Assembly: GCA_037577475.1 (NCBI GenBank)
Contig: CM075188.1
Span: 13,701,501-13,765,500, forward strand
Direction: 5' to 3'
Source: Chaunax sp. Z400
Lineage: Eukaryota; Chordata; Actinopteri; Lophiiformes; Chaunacidae
DNA length: 64,000 nt
Position numbers and translations under genes: made by a program. Of this stretch, positions 23,910-37,849 are shown in pieces. The notes beneath the pieces are model-generated. The model ran no database searches. It was not told the origin of the DNA and was given only the letters and a program-made list of their open reading frames with translations. The first letter of the stretch is position 1. Each line of letters opens with the position of its first letter.

Positions 23910-26900
23910 TCAGGGAAAGTCACTTCCATCATAGATAATGGGCTTCTCCATGGTCAGATGGTAGAAGACTTTCTTGGAAATAAACCTGTAGGAAAAAGGT
24001 TTCTGATCAAAGGAAACTGAAATGAGATGCTGAGGGACAATAGAAAGCTAGTTTTAAGGCCAAAAGCTCTCACACTAACACTCACACACTCAAGAGCTGC
24101 AAGAAATGATGGGTGAAGACAATAAGAGTTTTCTGTAATTCACAAGCTTCTCCCACTAAGAGGAGGAATCATGCAAGGACACTGAATGTCAGGAGTTCCA
24201 TACCGTGAGAAGGAATTGTCAAAGATCAGTGTGTAGAGGCCGGGGAAACGGACTTTCAGCTGTCCCTGAATTGTCTCTGTATGGGAACTGCAGCGAGTCA
24301 GAGGAATCAGGACCTGAGAGAAGAACAGAAACATTGGTCTGAAGTGAAACTCAATGTACAAGTAGAAAAAGCAGGCTCATAAATCACCCAGTCTATAACG
24401 TTCTAGTTTTGTTTTTATGGCATGATTTTACATTACATGATTGTTAACTTTAGAGCAGGGATACAACCATCATCATTATTACAACAAATGTAATATATTG
24501 TAAAGTCACGCTGCTCCAAATACAACACATTTTCAACTAAAAGCAAGGAAAAAACTGAATTAGGAAAAAATAGTAAATATTGGCACAATAGTGTGGGGGA
24601 TGGAATTATGAGACGAAAGGTCATACCTCGCTTACAACTAATATTTTGACCTTTTTAAGTGCAGGATGTTTGGCTAAAAATGTTGAGCAACACTGGCAAC
24701 CCACTGTGTTTTTCCACAGCCAGAGATATTTGAAAGATCAAGCAAACAGCCCTCCTCTCTGCAGAGTGCAGCTATGAAAGCACACAGGCTCAATCCATTC
24801 TGTCTGTTAATAACTTTGCAGACACCGTCTGTAGAGTTTTGAAGTGGCTGAGATTTCTCTTACAACTGTAAAGCATTCACTCAGCCTTATGTACTTTAAT
24901 TTGAAATTATGCAACAACATTGCCTTTGACTTCTGCCTTCTTGAACTTTTCTTGTGGCAGATGTACAAGGACTGGGTCCCAACGAATTAGTCTAACTTCA
25001 TAATGCACACAAGAGCACATATACCTTTGACTGTTCCACCTGCGTATCAGCGGACTCCCTGTAAACCACACTAAAGGAGATGCTCTTAGGCTCCGAGGAA
25101 AATATCCAGCTGATGGTTGGCCCACAGGTATCCACTGCAATAGTTATCACACTGTAACAGCTGGACTTGATGAAGAGTTCCCTGGAACCATGGCCAAATT
25201 GAGTAATATCATCAACGCTGAGAGGGACAGTCATCCTGCGATTAGGACAAATTCATTTTTAGAGTGGTATTAATACATGGTGACACATCAGTTAAGCACT
25301 CACACATAAAGAATGGCAAGGGAAAGACTCACGTTACTTCTCCTGATTTGAGAAGGTTGATTTCGGAGTCCTGAACAGTGGGAACATGCTCCTCGGGGTA
25401 ATCAGGAGTCACATCTCCTGTGGCTCTGCAAAATTCACACAGACATAGAGAATATGTTGTTTTAAATGTACTGTATACAACTCTTCAACTGCATTATGAT
25501 ACAGTGAGAACAAAAAGCTGGACTTCATTATAATGATTTAACAACAAAAAGTATCCGGGTGTAGCTGACACGGGTGTAGCTGACACGGGTGTAGCTGACA
25601 CGGGTGTAGCGTCTTCTATCATTATGCATGTCCAACATTTTGGCCATGCATCAAAGCCCATACGACATACCAGCATGTTTTTTTGCAGGTTTTATCGCTT
25701 CCACTTGATTACCTCCGCCTATAAGAGTTGGAGGCGGTTATGTGATCGGTGCCACTATTTTGTGTGTGTTTGTGTTTGTATGCTGGGTAACTGAAAAAGT
25801 TCAGAGCGGATCTCAATAAAACGTTGAGGAATGGTGGGCCCTGGGGAGGGGAGCAGGGGATTAGATTTTGAGGCTTATCCAGGCGGGTCATGGCGTCACC
25901 ATAGTAATATTCGTAAATTGGCTTGGCAGTGGTATGTGCTCTCAGAGTGGCCTCTAGTTCTAAATTTAAGTTGAATGTAAGTGCAGGTTAATTGAGGGTT
26001 ACCTGATCTTCCTCCCGATTATCTCTGATCCTCATCTGTATACATTCCACATTTTTGGTGCATCAATTCTAGATGACGACAATATGTGTGCTGAATCCCC
26101 TTGAGGGTCTGTACTGTGTGTCAGCACACTCTCTCAATTTGGTGGTCTATTTAAGGCGCAACAATTTCCCATCTCTCCCTCTGTGCTGCTGCTGCTCCAC
26201 ATGCATTTGCTGGTGCACTTTCAGCCCCACCACCAACCCAACATGTAACTGTAGGCTCCGATTAGGAGGTTCAAGAAGTTTTCTCATCACTCCCCAATAT
26301 TTTTATATAAACATATCTGCGGGGATTTGATGAGTTCGGAGCATAGATGTCAAACTCAAAGTCTATATGTCCTGCTGCTGTAATAATAAGCATTTCAACC
26401 ACCACTGCAACCCCACTTACAACACTGAATGATGTAGGTCAGCGCTACAGGCAGAACTGACTGCATTGTCCCCATTTAATTTCATCTGACCAATTAATCG
26501 TGCAATATTAATATTAATGAACTTGTTAATGACCCAATTTCCTACTTCCCAGCTTTGAATGTTGAAGGAGTTGAAGTGAACTTGTTAACTTGAAAGCCTA
26601 ATTGTTTTGAATATAATATTCCCAGAAAACCACACCCACCTGGGTGTTGATGTGTGAGTGTAACCCCAAGAAGTCACATTTTTTAAATTTAATTAACTTA
26701 ATTTCATGAGCTCAGCACTAAGCTGCTGTGGTATCCTGTTTTGTGACTGCTTGACCTTCACTTGAGGAATCTAACCGAAGCACAGAGTCACATACCGACT
26801 CAGAAAACTACAAACCAAACCAGGTCTCAACCTGATCCCTGTGCTGTCCCCATGAAGATATACTCACATGGCTCCTGGAGGCCGTTGCTCTTGTTCTCCC

Positions 26901-29900
26901 TCCACGGAGCCTTCTGGGGTCTGGGAGGTGGTGTCACTATCATAGACGCCATTCACTTCATCTTCTGTGATGATGTCAAAAGCTCCATCTTCGGATCTGT
27001 TGCTGGGGTCTGAAACTGGGAGGAACAACAATATAACATCACCGGACCACTACCACTTTTAATTGTATAGACTCATATATAGAGTGAATATAATTCCCCT
27101 CTCTATGAAACGGAAGCTTTCGCTATATTGACATGTATGAAGATGATCTACAAAATCACCAGTTTCAGGTGGGGCACCCAAGATTAGTTCCACTCTTTAG
27201 TATCTGACCAAATGTGAAATATGATCATAAACCCCCCTTCTGTTCCTGAGTTATGGTATTGTGTTTGCAGATCATGATGGCACAGTGAAGTTGACCTTTG
27301 ACCTCTTAGATCTACAATGTCATCTCTTTATTATTTCCTCCTATTAGACATTTGAATGACATGTCATAATTAGAGTGTGTGATTTCTTGAGTTATGGTAA
27401 AAACTGTGTTTTGTGAGGTCACAGTGACTTTTGATCTTTGAACACCAAAATCCAATCGGTTCATTCTCGAGTCAGAGTATATGTTTATGCCAGATTTGAG
27501 ATTTCCTCAGCATAATCTTGAGAATCTTGGTCAGACAAACAGCCTTTATGTATCTGCACTGGCAGATACATAAAAAACATATTTGAAATTCATGCTTGTG
27601 ACTAAGCCACAATGAAAATAGGCCTAAATTTATAATTATAATTATTAATAATTATAATTAATAAAATTATACAGCTTTCTTTTCTTTGCAATAAAAGCGA
27701 AACAGCTTGCTTCTTAAATATACATGTCTTCCCCTTTTGTCTATTGAATGGCTCCTGTCCTTGTTCCTCTAAACGACAACGTCAGATTTTTCACTTTTGT
27801 TTCCCAGTTAACTAACAGCAAACAAATACAGACAGCAGGAGAACTACAGCCACTAAACATATGAGCCAAGTGTGCAGTTGTCAGGTTAGCATGTCTCAGT
27901 TAGCAAGTGTTTTTCTTCCCAGCTTGCCTCTCACCTGTCACCCTGGGAGTAGGTTTATATGGGGCTGGTTCAGGAGGTGACTGAAGTGCAGCTGTGGGTG
28001 GAGGAGGCTGAGCATCTGAAGGAGTCATCTCTGCCTTTGTGAACCTCTCCACCACCGCACTGTGTTGTGTGTAACAGTCCTTGCAGCAGCGCTCCTTCTT
28101 CCCACTGTGCTTTGTCATTACATAGTTGTTGCTGCAGTAGTAGCAGAAGATGCGACCACAAAGCCTAAAAAAAATGAATGTATGAAAAATGAATGAGGTG
28201 CCATATAAGACCTGGAATTTTGATAGTAAAACACCTTTTTGATGGCTTGTATTCTGAGGAAGGCCCAGTTCCTGCTAAAAGCCCACCTGCAGTGATGTCT
28301 GCGCAGCCACCAAGTGAACTGGCCCTTGCAACCAAGACAGTGTGTAGCCTCCTTATCCACTAACCACCAGCGCTCCTCTGCTCGCAGTTTCTGCTCGAAT
28401 TCCAAAGCGTCTGACTTCTGCCACAGAGCATCTTTGTCCCTGATGTAATGCACAAAAAAAGACAAATGCATGGGTGGTTAGTGTCTTCAGTACTGTCAAA
28501 TCAATTTAACTCAATTACAGCTTTGAATTATGGTCTGTTAAAACATTAAAGGCTCAATAGTCCAAAGCTAATCTGTAGGTGGATGAAAACTGTCTATTCT
28601 GTAAAACAAATTATTATTATATTATGGTCTGTTTCAAACATAATGATCTTTGAAGACTGAACAATTTAGCATGTCACGTACTTGGACTGAACTGTAATTT
28701 TTAAACTAACATGTTTGATCGACTTGATACCAGAGGTAATCTAATTTCCCCATACTGGTGAGCGTAATACAAAAGAATAAAAGACTGAAATTGAGTGGAC
28801 ACAAACCTGAAAGTTTACTGAATCTTTTGTATTTGGGTTTTAACTCTTGCAGACCCATGTATAAAAAGCTGCTGCTCTATCCAGTTGGGTCTCTTCTCCA
28901 CACAGAAGAAGTGGAGAGACTTTGACTGAAGCTTAGTTAAAGTTTGTCTGTCAGACCTCTTCTCAGTAAACTCCCAGACTTCCTCCATCAATATCAAATA
29001 TAACATCAGAGAACTGCTCTTACTGGATTGTAGTAAGTAGACATACTTTAAGTACAAGCTGGTAGACATCCAAAGAGAAAATTAACTTCAACCCCGAAAT
29101 CATAGACCTGTTGCGACAGACAGCCTTGATATTGCTGACGGCTCTCCTTGAGACAGATCATACCTTATAAGCTCAATTAGCCGCTCTTCGAGGTTCATCT
29201 TTGTTCTGTTGAGGTCATCAATCTCTGCAGTCATCTTCAGCCACTGGCTTTGTTTGTCAGCTTCTGTTGTGCTGAGTTTCTGCTTCATTTCCCCACAGTC
29301 CTTTTGCACAGCCAAATGTGCATTTTCAGCACTGAAGGGAGTTGGTGCAAGTAAAATTAGTAAGTAGCTCTCTTTGGCATCGAAAGATGAAATTCCCATG
29401 TATCACTGGTACAAAAACACACCTGGTTAATGCGTCTCTCAGTTGTTGAATCTGGCTCTCACTCTCATGAATGGTTGTTTCTGTCTTTGAGATATGAGCA
29501 TCTTTGTCACAGGTTACCTGCACGTACTGCTCATTCAAAGCCTGTGTTAAAGAACACATGTAAAAAATACTCATCAGCACAAACATTTTGTTTCAATAAT
29601 CTAACCATTAACACTGCTGGGTGAATTTAATATACTGTACAATGACAAAATATTTTGGATCTTGTATTACAGGACATATAGAAACATCAAAAAGCTTTTG
29701 GAGTCACCCAACCTATATATAAAGATCTTTATATACATCAACCCAGAGAGAAAAATGAATATCTCAAAGCAATTCTATTGAGCCTCTGATTGGATAATGA
29801 TCAGTGCACTGCTGTGATTTTGCATCCGTTCTACCTTCTGTAATCAAGGGAAAAGGCTCAGCAATCAATGTGTCGGAAAAAAAAAGAGACATGAAAATTA

Positions 29901-32900
29901 TCCCATACAATCACCTATGATTTATGAGAACTAAACAAATAATCTGCATGTTACTGTCCTATGTGTTGCACAGCATTCTATTCTCCATCCCTTCTGCCAA
30001 TCCACTAATGATTTGCAGAATAGGATGCTGTATAGGATGTTGCACTTTTGAATTCTATACAGTCTTTTGTTAATCATATGTGCTTTTAAACTTGACAAAG
30101 TGAGTATGTCCCACATTCTTTTTCAAACAATGGGTATTTTTAATATAACACCAGTTTTCTGTAAAGGAGTGTACTCTCCAAAGATTACAGAACTATCATG
30201 TTTTTACTTATTGTGTAATCATGAATTACTGTTTGATGCTGACCTTTAGTTCAGACACTTGGGCCTGCAAGCTGGCCACATTGTTCAGTTCCTCCTGCAG
30301 CTGGGTTTTCACCCTGTCCAGCTGCTCATTCATACTCTGGGAGAATAGGGAAATAAGAAGAGTCAGCAGCAGCCAGGCTTTGAGCTAAATGCTAACAAGC
30401 TGATGCAAATCAGATACAATCCTTAGAATGGTCACCCACTTGAGTTAGTGTTAGTGTGCAAACATTTGTTGAAACTGATGAATCACAGCTGAGACTGAAA
30501 GTCATCAGGTGTGCAGGTCATAAACCTAGCAATAAAAAGTTTTGACCTGATGGTGCCGCTACATAAATTTCATGGAAATTAATTCAATTAATTCAGACAT
30601 TTCACTCCGAACCAACGATATCAACTTTAAGGTGGGTCTATAGGAAAAAGTCAGGGGATCAACAAAGTCATTAGGATTAATTAATTAACTGGAGACCATG
30701 AATGAACAAACATCTGGACCAAAGTGGTGGACCTACAAACCCACATTACAATTCCAAGATTTAATAAATTTGATATATTCTGAAGCCATAACCTCACACA
30801 TGGCATTAAAATAAAGTCTGTATTGGGAGACCTTGTTTGGGTGAGGAAAAATCCATATTAAATAAAACTACTAAACTTAAAAAAATTTGTACGACAAAAA
30901 TGAACATCTTGAGTGCAATAAGTCATGAATAGCACGTTCTGACTAACTCACCTTCATCTGGACCTGATGATTCATGCTTTCTGAGCTCATCTGGAACTTG
31001 ATGGCTGTTGCCTTTTCTCGGCTAGACTCTTTGGCGCTCTGTATTTGGTTCTTGGCCTTTTCCAACTGCTCCTGAAGCTCTAAGATAGTCTCTGCATGTT
31101 TGTCCTTCTGCGTCACCTCCTCTCTTAGTTTGCCATTCTCCAACTGTAGTTCTGCCATGCACTCTTCTATTCGCTCCACCTCTTTCCTCAGCTCTTCCAT
31201 CCTGACAGTGTCTCCTTCCCAATGCTCTCTGACCGCCTCCTTTTCTGCACTTAGCTTACAGACTGTCATCCCCAGCTCCGCCATCTCTGTGTTTGCCCTG
31301 TGTAGACCCTCGCGTATCTCATTGTTCTCTTGGGTCAGTCTGGCATTTTCTGCCTTGCGGGTGGACAGCTCTTCTCGGATGGCAGCTGTAGAGATAGCCA
31401 ACTCTGCATGGGCAGCTACTTCTCTGTCACGCTGTTCCATCAATGCCTCTTCTTTCTTTTTGCACTCCACAAGCTCTGCTATATGTCTCTGATTCAGGGC
31501 CTCTGTTTGGACTTTAAGCTGCTCCGTCAGAGTCCTGAGCTCATTCCTTTGGGCCTCGGTTACCTCCAGTTGTGCTTGTGATCTTAACTTTTCCTCCTCA
31601 GAACTCTTTACCAGCACCCTGAGGTCCAGAATCTCTGCCTGGAACCTGGACACGTCTTTCAGGCTCACCTCCAACTGGCCCTCAACTACAGTCAGTTTGC
31701 CTGTCAATTCCTGTCTTTCAGTCACTTGGACATGGCTCCTCTCCAGCTGAGATTTCTCAATCACCTGCATCTCAGAGGTAACCCTTTCGATCACTTCTGT
31801 CTGTTTGGCACATGTTGCTTCTGCATCAGCTTTGGCTATCTCAAGATCTTTCTTCGTTACCTCCAACGCTTTTAAACTGGACTGCAGCTCCACAAGGTTC
31901 TTCTCTTGACTCTCAAGCTGGTCATGTTTGGCTTGGAGCTGTTCCTGGAGGCTTGCTTCATTCTTGCGTGAAGCTCCTAAGTTCTTCTCCAAATCTCTGA
32001 TCTGCCCATGAACGCTCTTCAGGTCAGCTTGCATGCGGCTAAGAGCTGCTTTCACAGTGTCCTGCTCCTCTCTCAGACTCTGGTTCTCTTGCTGCAGCCG
32101 CTGTGACGTGGCCTCGGAGAGCTTTGTGGCCATGGTGGCTAGCTGCAGACTCTCATCCAGCTTGCGGTTCTCCTCACGCAAGAACTTCTCCTTTTCATCC
32201 ACCGTCATCCTGGTATCATTCAGCTGGCCTCGCAGCTGTTTCTCAGATGCCCTCAGAGCTGCTAATTCAGTTTCGAGCACCATTCTGTTTCCTGCCATCT
32301 CCTTCTTCAGCTCCTCATTTCTCTTCTCTGTGGTCAGCAGTTTCTCATTTATTTCCATCAGATTGGCACACTGCATCTTGTAGTCCTCAGTCTTCAAGGC
32401 TTGTTCTTTGACGTTACCCTCAAGCTCAACAATGTTTGTAGTCAGTTTGTCCCGGTCTTTGGTCAGGCTTTTGTTCTTGGCTTCTAGTTCTTGTAGTGTT
32501 TTGCAGATAGACGTAAGCTCTGTCTCTCTCCTCTTTAGCTGCTCCTTAAGGGCAGTAATATCGGCATCTAAAGACTCTTTTAAGCCACTAGCATTCTTCT
32601 GCATTTCATCTTTATCTTGGTGTGCCCTTCTCTTCACTTTCTCCATCTCTTCCTCCTTTCCTTCTAGAGATCTTTGGAGGTCCTGCAGCTGCATTTGTAA
32701 GTTGCTTGCCTCCTTTTCTCTCACTGTCAAGGCTCCTTGCAGCTTATCAAGGGCACTGCATTGTTCGGCCACTTTCGCCTCCAACTTGACTTTCTCCTCA
32801 GATGCAGATGCAGTTAATGCTCCCAGTTTTGCCTCATCATTCTTTGCAGCTGCCTCCTTGAGTCGAAGCTCCTCCTGTAGCCTCTCTGTCTGTCTCCTCT

Positions 32901-35900
32901 TCTCCTCTACCTCAGTCACAGCTTCCATCTTCTCTTTCTCTGCCTCTTTTAGTCTGTCCAACAATTCGTGAATCTTTTGAGCTGAATCAAAGTAACTGGC
33001 TGCCTGCTGGCCTTTCTCATTAAGAACCCCATCCAACTTGGCCAGGAGCTCTACGTTCTTACCCTCAGCAGCAGTCAACTTTTCCTGGAGGAGTTGTTGT
33101 TCAGCCTCCCTGGCTTTTTCCCTATTTCTTAGTGCTTCCACTTCCCTGGACAGGGCCTCTTCTCTCCCCTGCAGAGCTTTGAGTTCTCCCTGCAAGCCTT
33201 GCTGTTCCTCTTGAGCAGAAAGGGACACATCCAACTGCCTCTGGAGCTCCACAACTACCTGTCTGTATTCAGCAGCCTCCTCGGCCAGCTGTTGCACCTT
33301 ATCTAGGAGCTCTCGCTGCTTTAGCTCTGACTGGTCTAACTCAAGGCGAAATTCTTCAACTGTGCTGGCATCTTCTCTGCAGACAGGCAGGGACTCATTC
33401 AGGTCATTCAGCAGACTCTGACCATAGTCAGGACTAGATGGGAATTCAGGAGCATGCTGGATGGTTGCAAGGGAAACCAGACAAAGCAGAGAACCGAGAA
33501 GGTGTGATGAACATCGTATTACTATTATGATGAAATAGCAGAACGCTATTTGAGACATATGTCAGTTACCTGGGAGTAGGTGCTGGCTAGACTGTTAATA
33601 CTGGAACTGCGACTCGGTGGTTTCCACATGTGGCCGGGTGAGTTTGCACTTCCCAGTGTCCTCCTGTTAAAGTTGATAAGAAAAGAGATGCCATGACACA
33701 CGAGCTAGCTTTACTGAGGAGGTCATGTTTTCAGCCCAGTTTGCCTTTCTGTTTGTCAACAGGTATACAGAAAAACAAATCACAAATTTGTGAGTTGGCC
33801 CCTCCTCCCTGGCTTGAGAGCTGAGGCGGCACAGGTGGTCTAGACAGTTAATGAGGAGAGGGAACGGCTCAGCAAGAACCAAGCAGTGAAACAGAGAAAT
33901 AAGACATTATTTGTTTCACACTGTGTTGCAGTCTAAAACCCAAAGCACATGTCAAACAAACATACACACCTGCAGCTCTTTATACTGTACATCCATGACA
34001 CAGATGGTATAGAGGGACAAATGGGAGACAGTGATGTAACCTTGTCATAAGGGTGGCTGATTTGACTCTAGATGATGATTGATCTTGAAGGTGTCTAACA
34101 TTTTCTTTTCATGCAAATCACAGAGATCGTGGTATAATGTACTCTTAGCTCTGTTCAATTTTAGTGGATGATAAGTGATGACTTAGCGGTGATGCTGACA
34201 CTTAAGCTACGCACAATATTTTGAAATAACTGACATATCGTGGTTACACTGACAGATTTGCATAACACAGACGAGTGGACTATTGGCCATGGCAGAAGTA
34301 CATGCTCTCTGAGTGCCCTTCTAGTTTCTGTAAAAATCTCTTGATTTCATCTGATCTGTGTGTTTTTTTTCCATGAATTGTCATGTATGTTACCTTGCAA
34401 AGGTGGGCCAGGAGGCATCAAGATCATGACCTCTGGAAGCCACATCAAACTGGACCTCATTAAGTTCGTACAGATGATTGATTATGTCAACACTAAGGTG
34501 GGGCTTTAAGAAGGGGCTTCTTGCATAGTACCAGTCACTGTGGGAAGAGATATGGCGTAGAGGTTACAGTAGTAAATAAAGTAGCAGAAAAAGACAAAGC
34601 ATAAAAGTGGCTGAAAAGGAAGTTTGGTCTAATAATTTGATCCTTGACATTCAAAACAGTAAATACATTAATTAATCAAACATATAATATATTTCACAGC
34701 TTTGACAGAAGTAAATCACGTATGGAACCAAATGAAAGCTTCATACCACTTCAAATTTAAGATCTTTGCTAGTAGTTGAATATTTCTCAACTTGGTAAAA
34801 TTTGTGTCTAAAACAAGGCTCTGCACACATCCATTTTGACCTCTGGTAAGTCGTTGAAAACAGTAACTTAGCTCTTAGTTAGATTGCTCTACTACTACCA
34901 CTAACTACAGATGTAGCAGTCCCATTTATCAGAAATGGAAAATGATGAAGTAAAACACCACCACAGAACATCAACATTCAGTTTTTCAAAGTGCAAATAA
35001 GGAAATGACATAAACAGACAAACTAAACCGCCTATTCATCGTACAAGTGTTTCATGATCTCTACTCAACTTTAACAATCCTTGTAAATCAAAAACAAACA
35101 CCATCCTATTGTTCTAATCATTACAAAAAGTGCATTTTTCGCAGCAAAATGAAGAAAAAAAAAAAAGAATCACTGTCTGCCAGCTTTACCTGGTGACTCT
35201 TTGGTTCATAAGGCACTGTTGCAGGGTGTCAGCCAGTCGCTGATGTACGAGGGAGTAACGGATAAATGCTCGTCCTTTCCCCAGAGACGTCTTCAGCTAT
35301 CAAAATAGATGATTAAAACAGAGCTTTTAACCAGTGTTCTCCTCACTCTCAGAAACAATGTTAGTGACAATTTATTAATTAATCTAAATCAAAATTTTAA
35401 TCTCAATTACACCATAACCGTTACAGAGGTATTATTAAAAACATGCAAGAGCTGTTTTAAATGCAATCATATTTTGCTGTTGGTCCTACCAATTATCATA
35501 ACACTAAAAGGAAGATGAAAAATTTAACAATTAATATTACTAATACGACTACTACTACTAATAATAATAATAATAATGATATTAATGATAATATTAATAA
35601 TAACAATAATATTGATAATAAGAAGAAGAAGAAGAAGAAGAAGCTACCCTGTAATAGTACTGTATATATAATGTCTGTATAAGAGATGAGAAAAAGAATT
35701 AAAGTGAAAATTGTAGGAAGAAAATAAAACAGACAGCTATTTTCTATAGGTTTAAGGGGATCTGCCATTATTAATGACCAGTCTGTAATCAGTGCTATAT
35801 TATTGGTGTCACTGCAAACAACAGTAAAACCAATCTTCATACCTCAGTGATGCATTTGACAAAACGGATCCCATCATTGGCTCCTTTAGTCTTAGCCAGA

Positions 35901-37058
35901 CAGTCACTGAAGAAATCCCAATAATCCTTCTTTGTTCCAAGAAATGTGGTCTTCTCTTTCTGGTCAAACTGAAAGATAAATAAATATATGGATAAAGATT
36001 TATTCTATAGTCTTTCTTAAAAACAGCATAATTTAGCTAGGATTATCTTATTTATTTGTTTGTTTGTTTGTTTACTTATATTCACATTTTCTTTGAGTAA
36101 TTGATATGTACTTGCTCGGGTATTACAATACAAGCAAAATCCTACCTGCAGGAGATATTCCAGTTTGTAGGAGAATTTGTGCAGGTTGGTACTGTCATCA
36201 GTGATTGGCTCCCCATGTTCCCTGTACTCCTTTGCAATCTCTGCAACAGCCTCTGAAAGTCAAGCAGTTAAAAAGAGGAGTGGAATTAATAAAAAAGATT
36301 TACAGAATATAAACAGATGGAGCAAACATTTTCATTTAAAACACATTTAAAGGGAAAAAATATGTCTTAAAGATAAAGAGATAATACAAAATGTATTTTA
36401 GGCAAAAACATGAAAAGGAAAGCAAACAGTATAAAAGAAAAAGGTTATCTTCTTATGATGTGTTCACATGATGCAAATTTTCATGTTGAGTTTGGTTTGA
36501 ACGCAGCGTTAGAAATTACTAAATGTCACATGGCCTAACAAGAAATCAAAAGAGAAACAAAATAATAACACTAATGTTTTCACCTATTGGTGCATTTTGA
36601 TTACACAAACACACTAATCCATTTCCATTTCAATGATCTTCAAGCACAGCTAGTCTTTAAATCAACCACTTGCCTCTTATCCATCGCAAAAGCTGAAAGG
36701 ACACCTGTGATGGGTGAACCCTCAGTACACAAGTTCTTTCCTGCTGCATGTTGACAGCAGTGTCCACCCCACCCTTAGTACAAGGGCGTGGGATCAGACG
36801 GATGTTTTCCCAAATGGTTTAGTGAGCAGGAGATGTCAGATTGTTGTACTTCACAGTGGTTATGACATCATGGCAAACCTCTCTGACTCTTCTTTCTCCC
36901 CTCTTCAGTCACATCATGTCAGCCAACTACTAGCTACAGCCCATTTATTCACACACCCACATGAACAGGAACACACACACGCATAAAGCTGGCGTACCAT
37001 GCAGATCTCTGATAATCCTCTGGAGCTGGCTCTCCCCAACTGTAGCCCCAGCAGCCAT
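23910..37058 (-). CDS. fyco1: FYVE and coiled-coil domain protein 1 (FYCO1), complete
   Basis: Adaptor linking autophagosomes and late endosomes to kinesin for plus-end microtubule transport; binds PI3P, Rab7 and LC3. Seventeen exons, transcription order: 37058-36998, 36252-36146, 35968-35843, 35296-35190, 34537-34394, 33663-33570, 33456-30952, 30336-30244, 29541-29423, 29331-29164, 28439-28287, 28164-27935, 27009-26868, 25425-25333, 25235-25025, 24313-24204, 23985-23910. They total 4539 nt, 1512 aa plus TGA (human about 1478). Domains: RUN at about residues 20-180 (KLEYLLQFDQKEK, GKGRAFIRYSLVHQRLADTL), then a coiled coil at about 240-1175, most of it in one 2505-nt exon. FYVE follows at about 1190-1250 (RRHHCR, CGRIFCYYC, KKERCC). 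An LC3-interacting core FDII is at about 1313-1316. A GOLD domain fills about 1370-1505 and the end is IIYDGSDFP. The start is MAAGATVGESQLQRIIRDL. All phases agree and no domain is missing. Its neighbour xcr1 is divergent, as expected from vertebrate synteny. Confidence 0.96.
25556..25610. repeat. 15-bp minisatellite in a fyco1 intron
   Basis: Three perfect copies of cgggtgtagctgaca plus ten bases of a fourth, head to tail. It lies in the intron between the exons ending at 26868 and starting at 25425. No function is apparent. Confidence 0.95.
25705..25920. repeat. Interspersed repeat in a fyco1 intron
   Basis: The segment begins gattacctccgcctataaga, includes gttatgtgatcggtgccact and a purine-rich ggtgggccctggggagg, and ends near ggcgtcaccatagtaat. 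It is non-coding, GC-richer than its surroundings, and resembles abundant fish repeats. The related phrases tacctccaccaac (about 55840) and atggtgtcgctatgg (about 56343) mark a relative in the olfml2b intron. Confidence 0.45.
27110..27560. repeat. Interspersed repeat copy A (fyco1 intron)
   Basis: Shared phrases in the same order as at 37870-38230: ccttctgttcctgagttatgg, gaagttgacctttgacctc, a caatgtcatc...gt stretch, a gaggtcaca/gatcacagt stretch, and catttgagatttcc-like ends. The two copies are diverged but collinear. They lie about 10.5 kb apart, one in a fyco1 intron and one upstream of fyco1. Confidence 0.6.
35540..35643. repeat. Compound trinucleotide microsatellite (fyco1 intron)
   Basis: Runs of act, aat and then gaa triplets, ending in about seven gaa units at 35622-35642. 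It lies in the intron between the exons ending at 35843 and starting at 35296. It is intronic, so expansion would not alter protein directly. Confidence 0.9.
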
Positions 37059-37849
37059 GGTCTCACCACACTCTCCGTGGCAACCAGGGGTCACAGGGTC
37101 ACATCAAGTCTGCTGAATCAGACAATCAGAAGCGGTCAGACACAAAAGATTGACATCAATGCTCCCACGTACGCTCTTGTGGACACAAATTGGTATGGGT
37201 TATGTTCTACACATTAATGACAGTCCTTCAAATTGGTACATTGCCACATTCTGTGCAGAAAATGTGGCTCTTAAGCCCGAATGTCAGTCTGAAAGGGATA
37301 TATTGGTGTGTCACGTATGCAATTGATCTGATATTGTATCATCTGTATAATATACTGTATAAACTAGAGTTACTGCCTCACAGTTATATGCCTCCATGAA
37401 CCAGACAAGTTTCAGCTCCTGTCTGTCCAGAAATATGTACTGTACTATATGTAGTGAAGATTTAGGAACTTTGGAAGTCAACGAAAGGCAGTGAGTGTAT
37501 TTTTTTGGCAAAATTGAAATTGTCACTATAATGACACGTATGAGTCCAGTGGATGGTTTCCAGTGACAAACATGCTGTCCTCACTTAGAGACCATTTCTA
37601 CAGAGGAGTATAAAGCTGACCGAGAGCTTTGTCACATGGTGCAACAACAATCACCTGCAGTCAATATCAGCAAAACCAATGAGTGTGATGTGGACTACTG
37701 CTGTATGTCTATTAGTGTAAAAAAAAAAGAGTCAAACTCTTTATATGTGTTCATATGCTTGACCACTAAAGCTTTTTCGAATTGAATAAAAAGATGCTGC
37801 AAATTCTGAAACATGAATGGTTCACATTCATCAGCAAAGAATATTTATA

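Noticed and set aside
25540..25620. The 15-bp array as a CRISPR-like repeat
   Set aside because: The units are directly adjacent with no spacers, inside a vertebrate intron: an ordinary minisatellite.
31022..32971. Long open frames on both strands inside the fyco1 coiled-coil exon
   Set aside because: They are shadows of the 2505-nt exon: biased codons of a coiled coil leave other frames open. They have no splice support and no family match.
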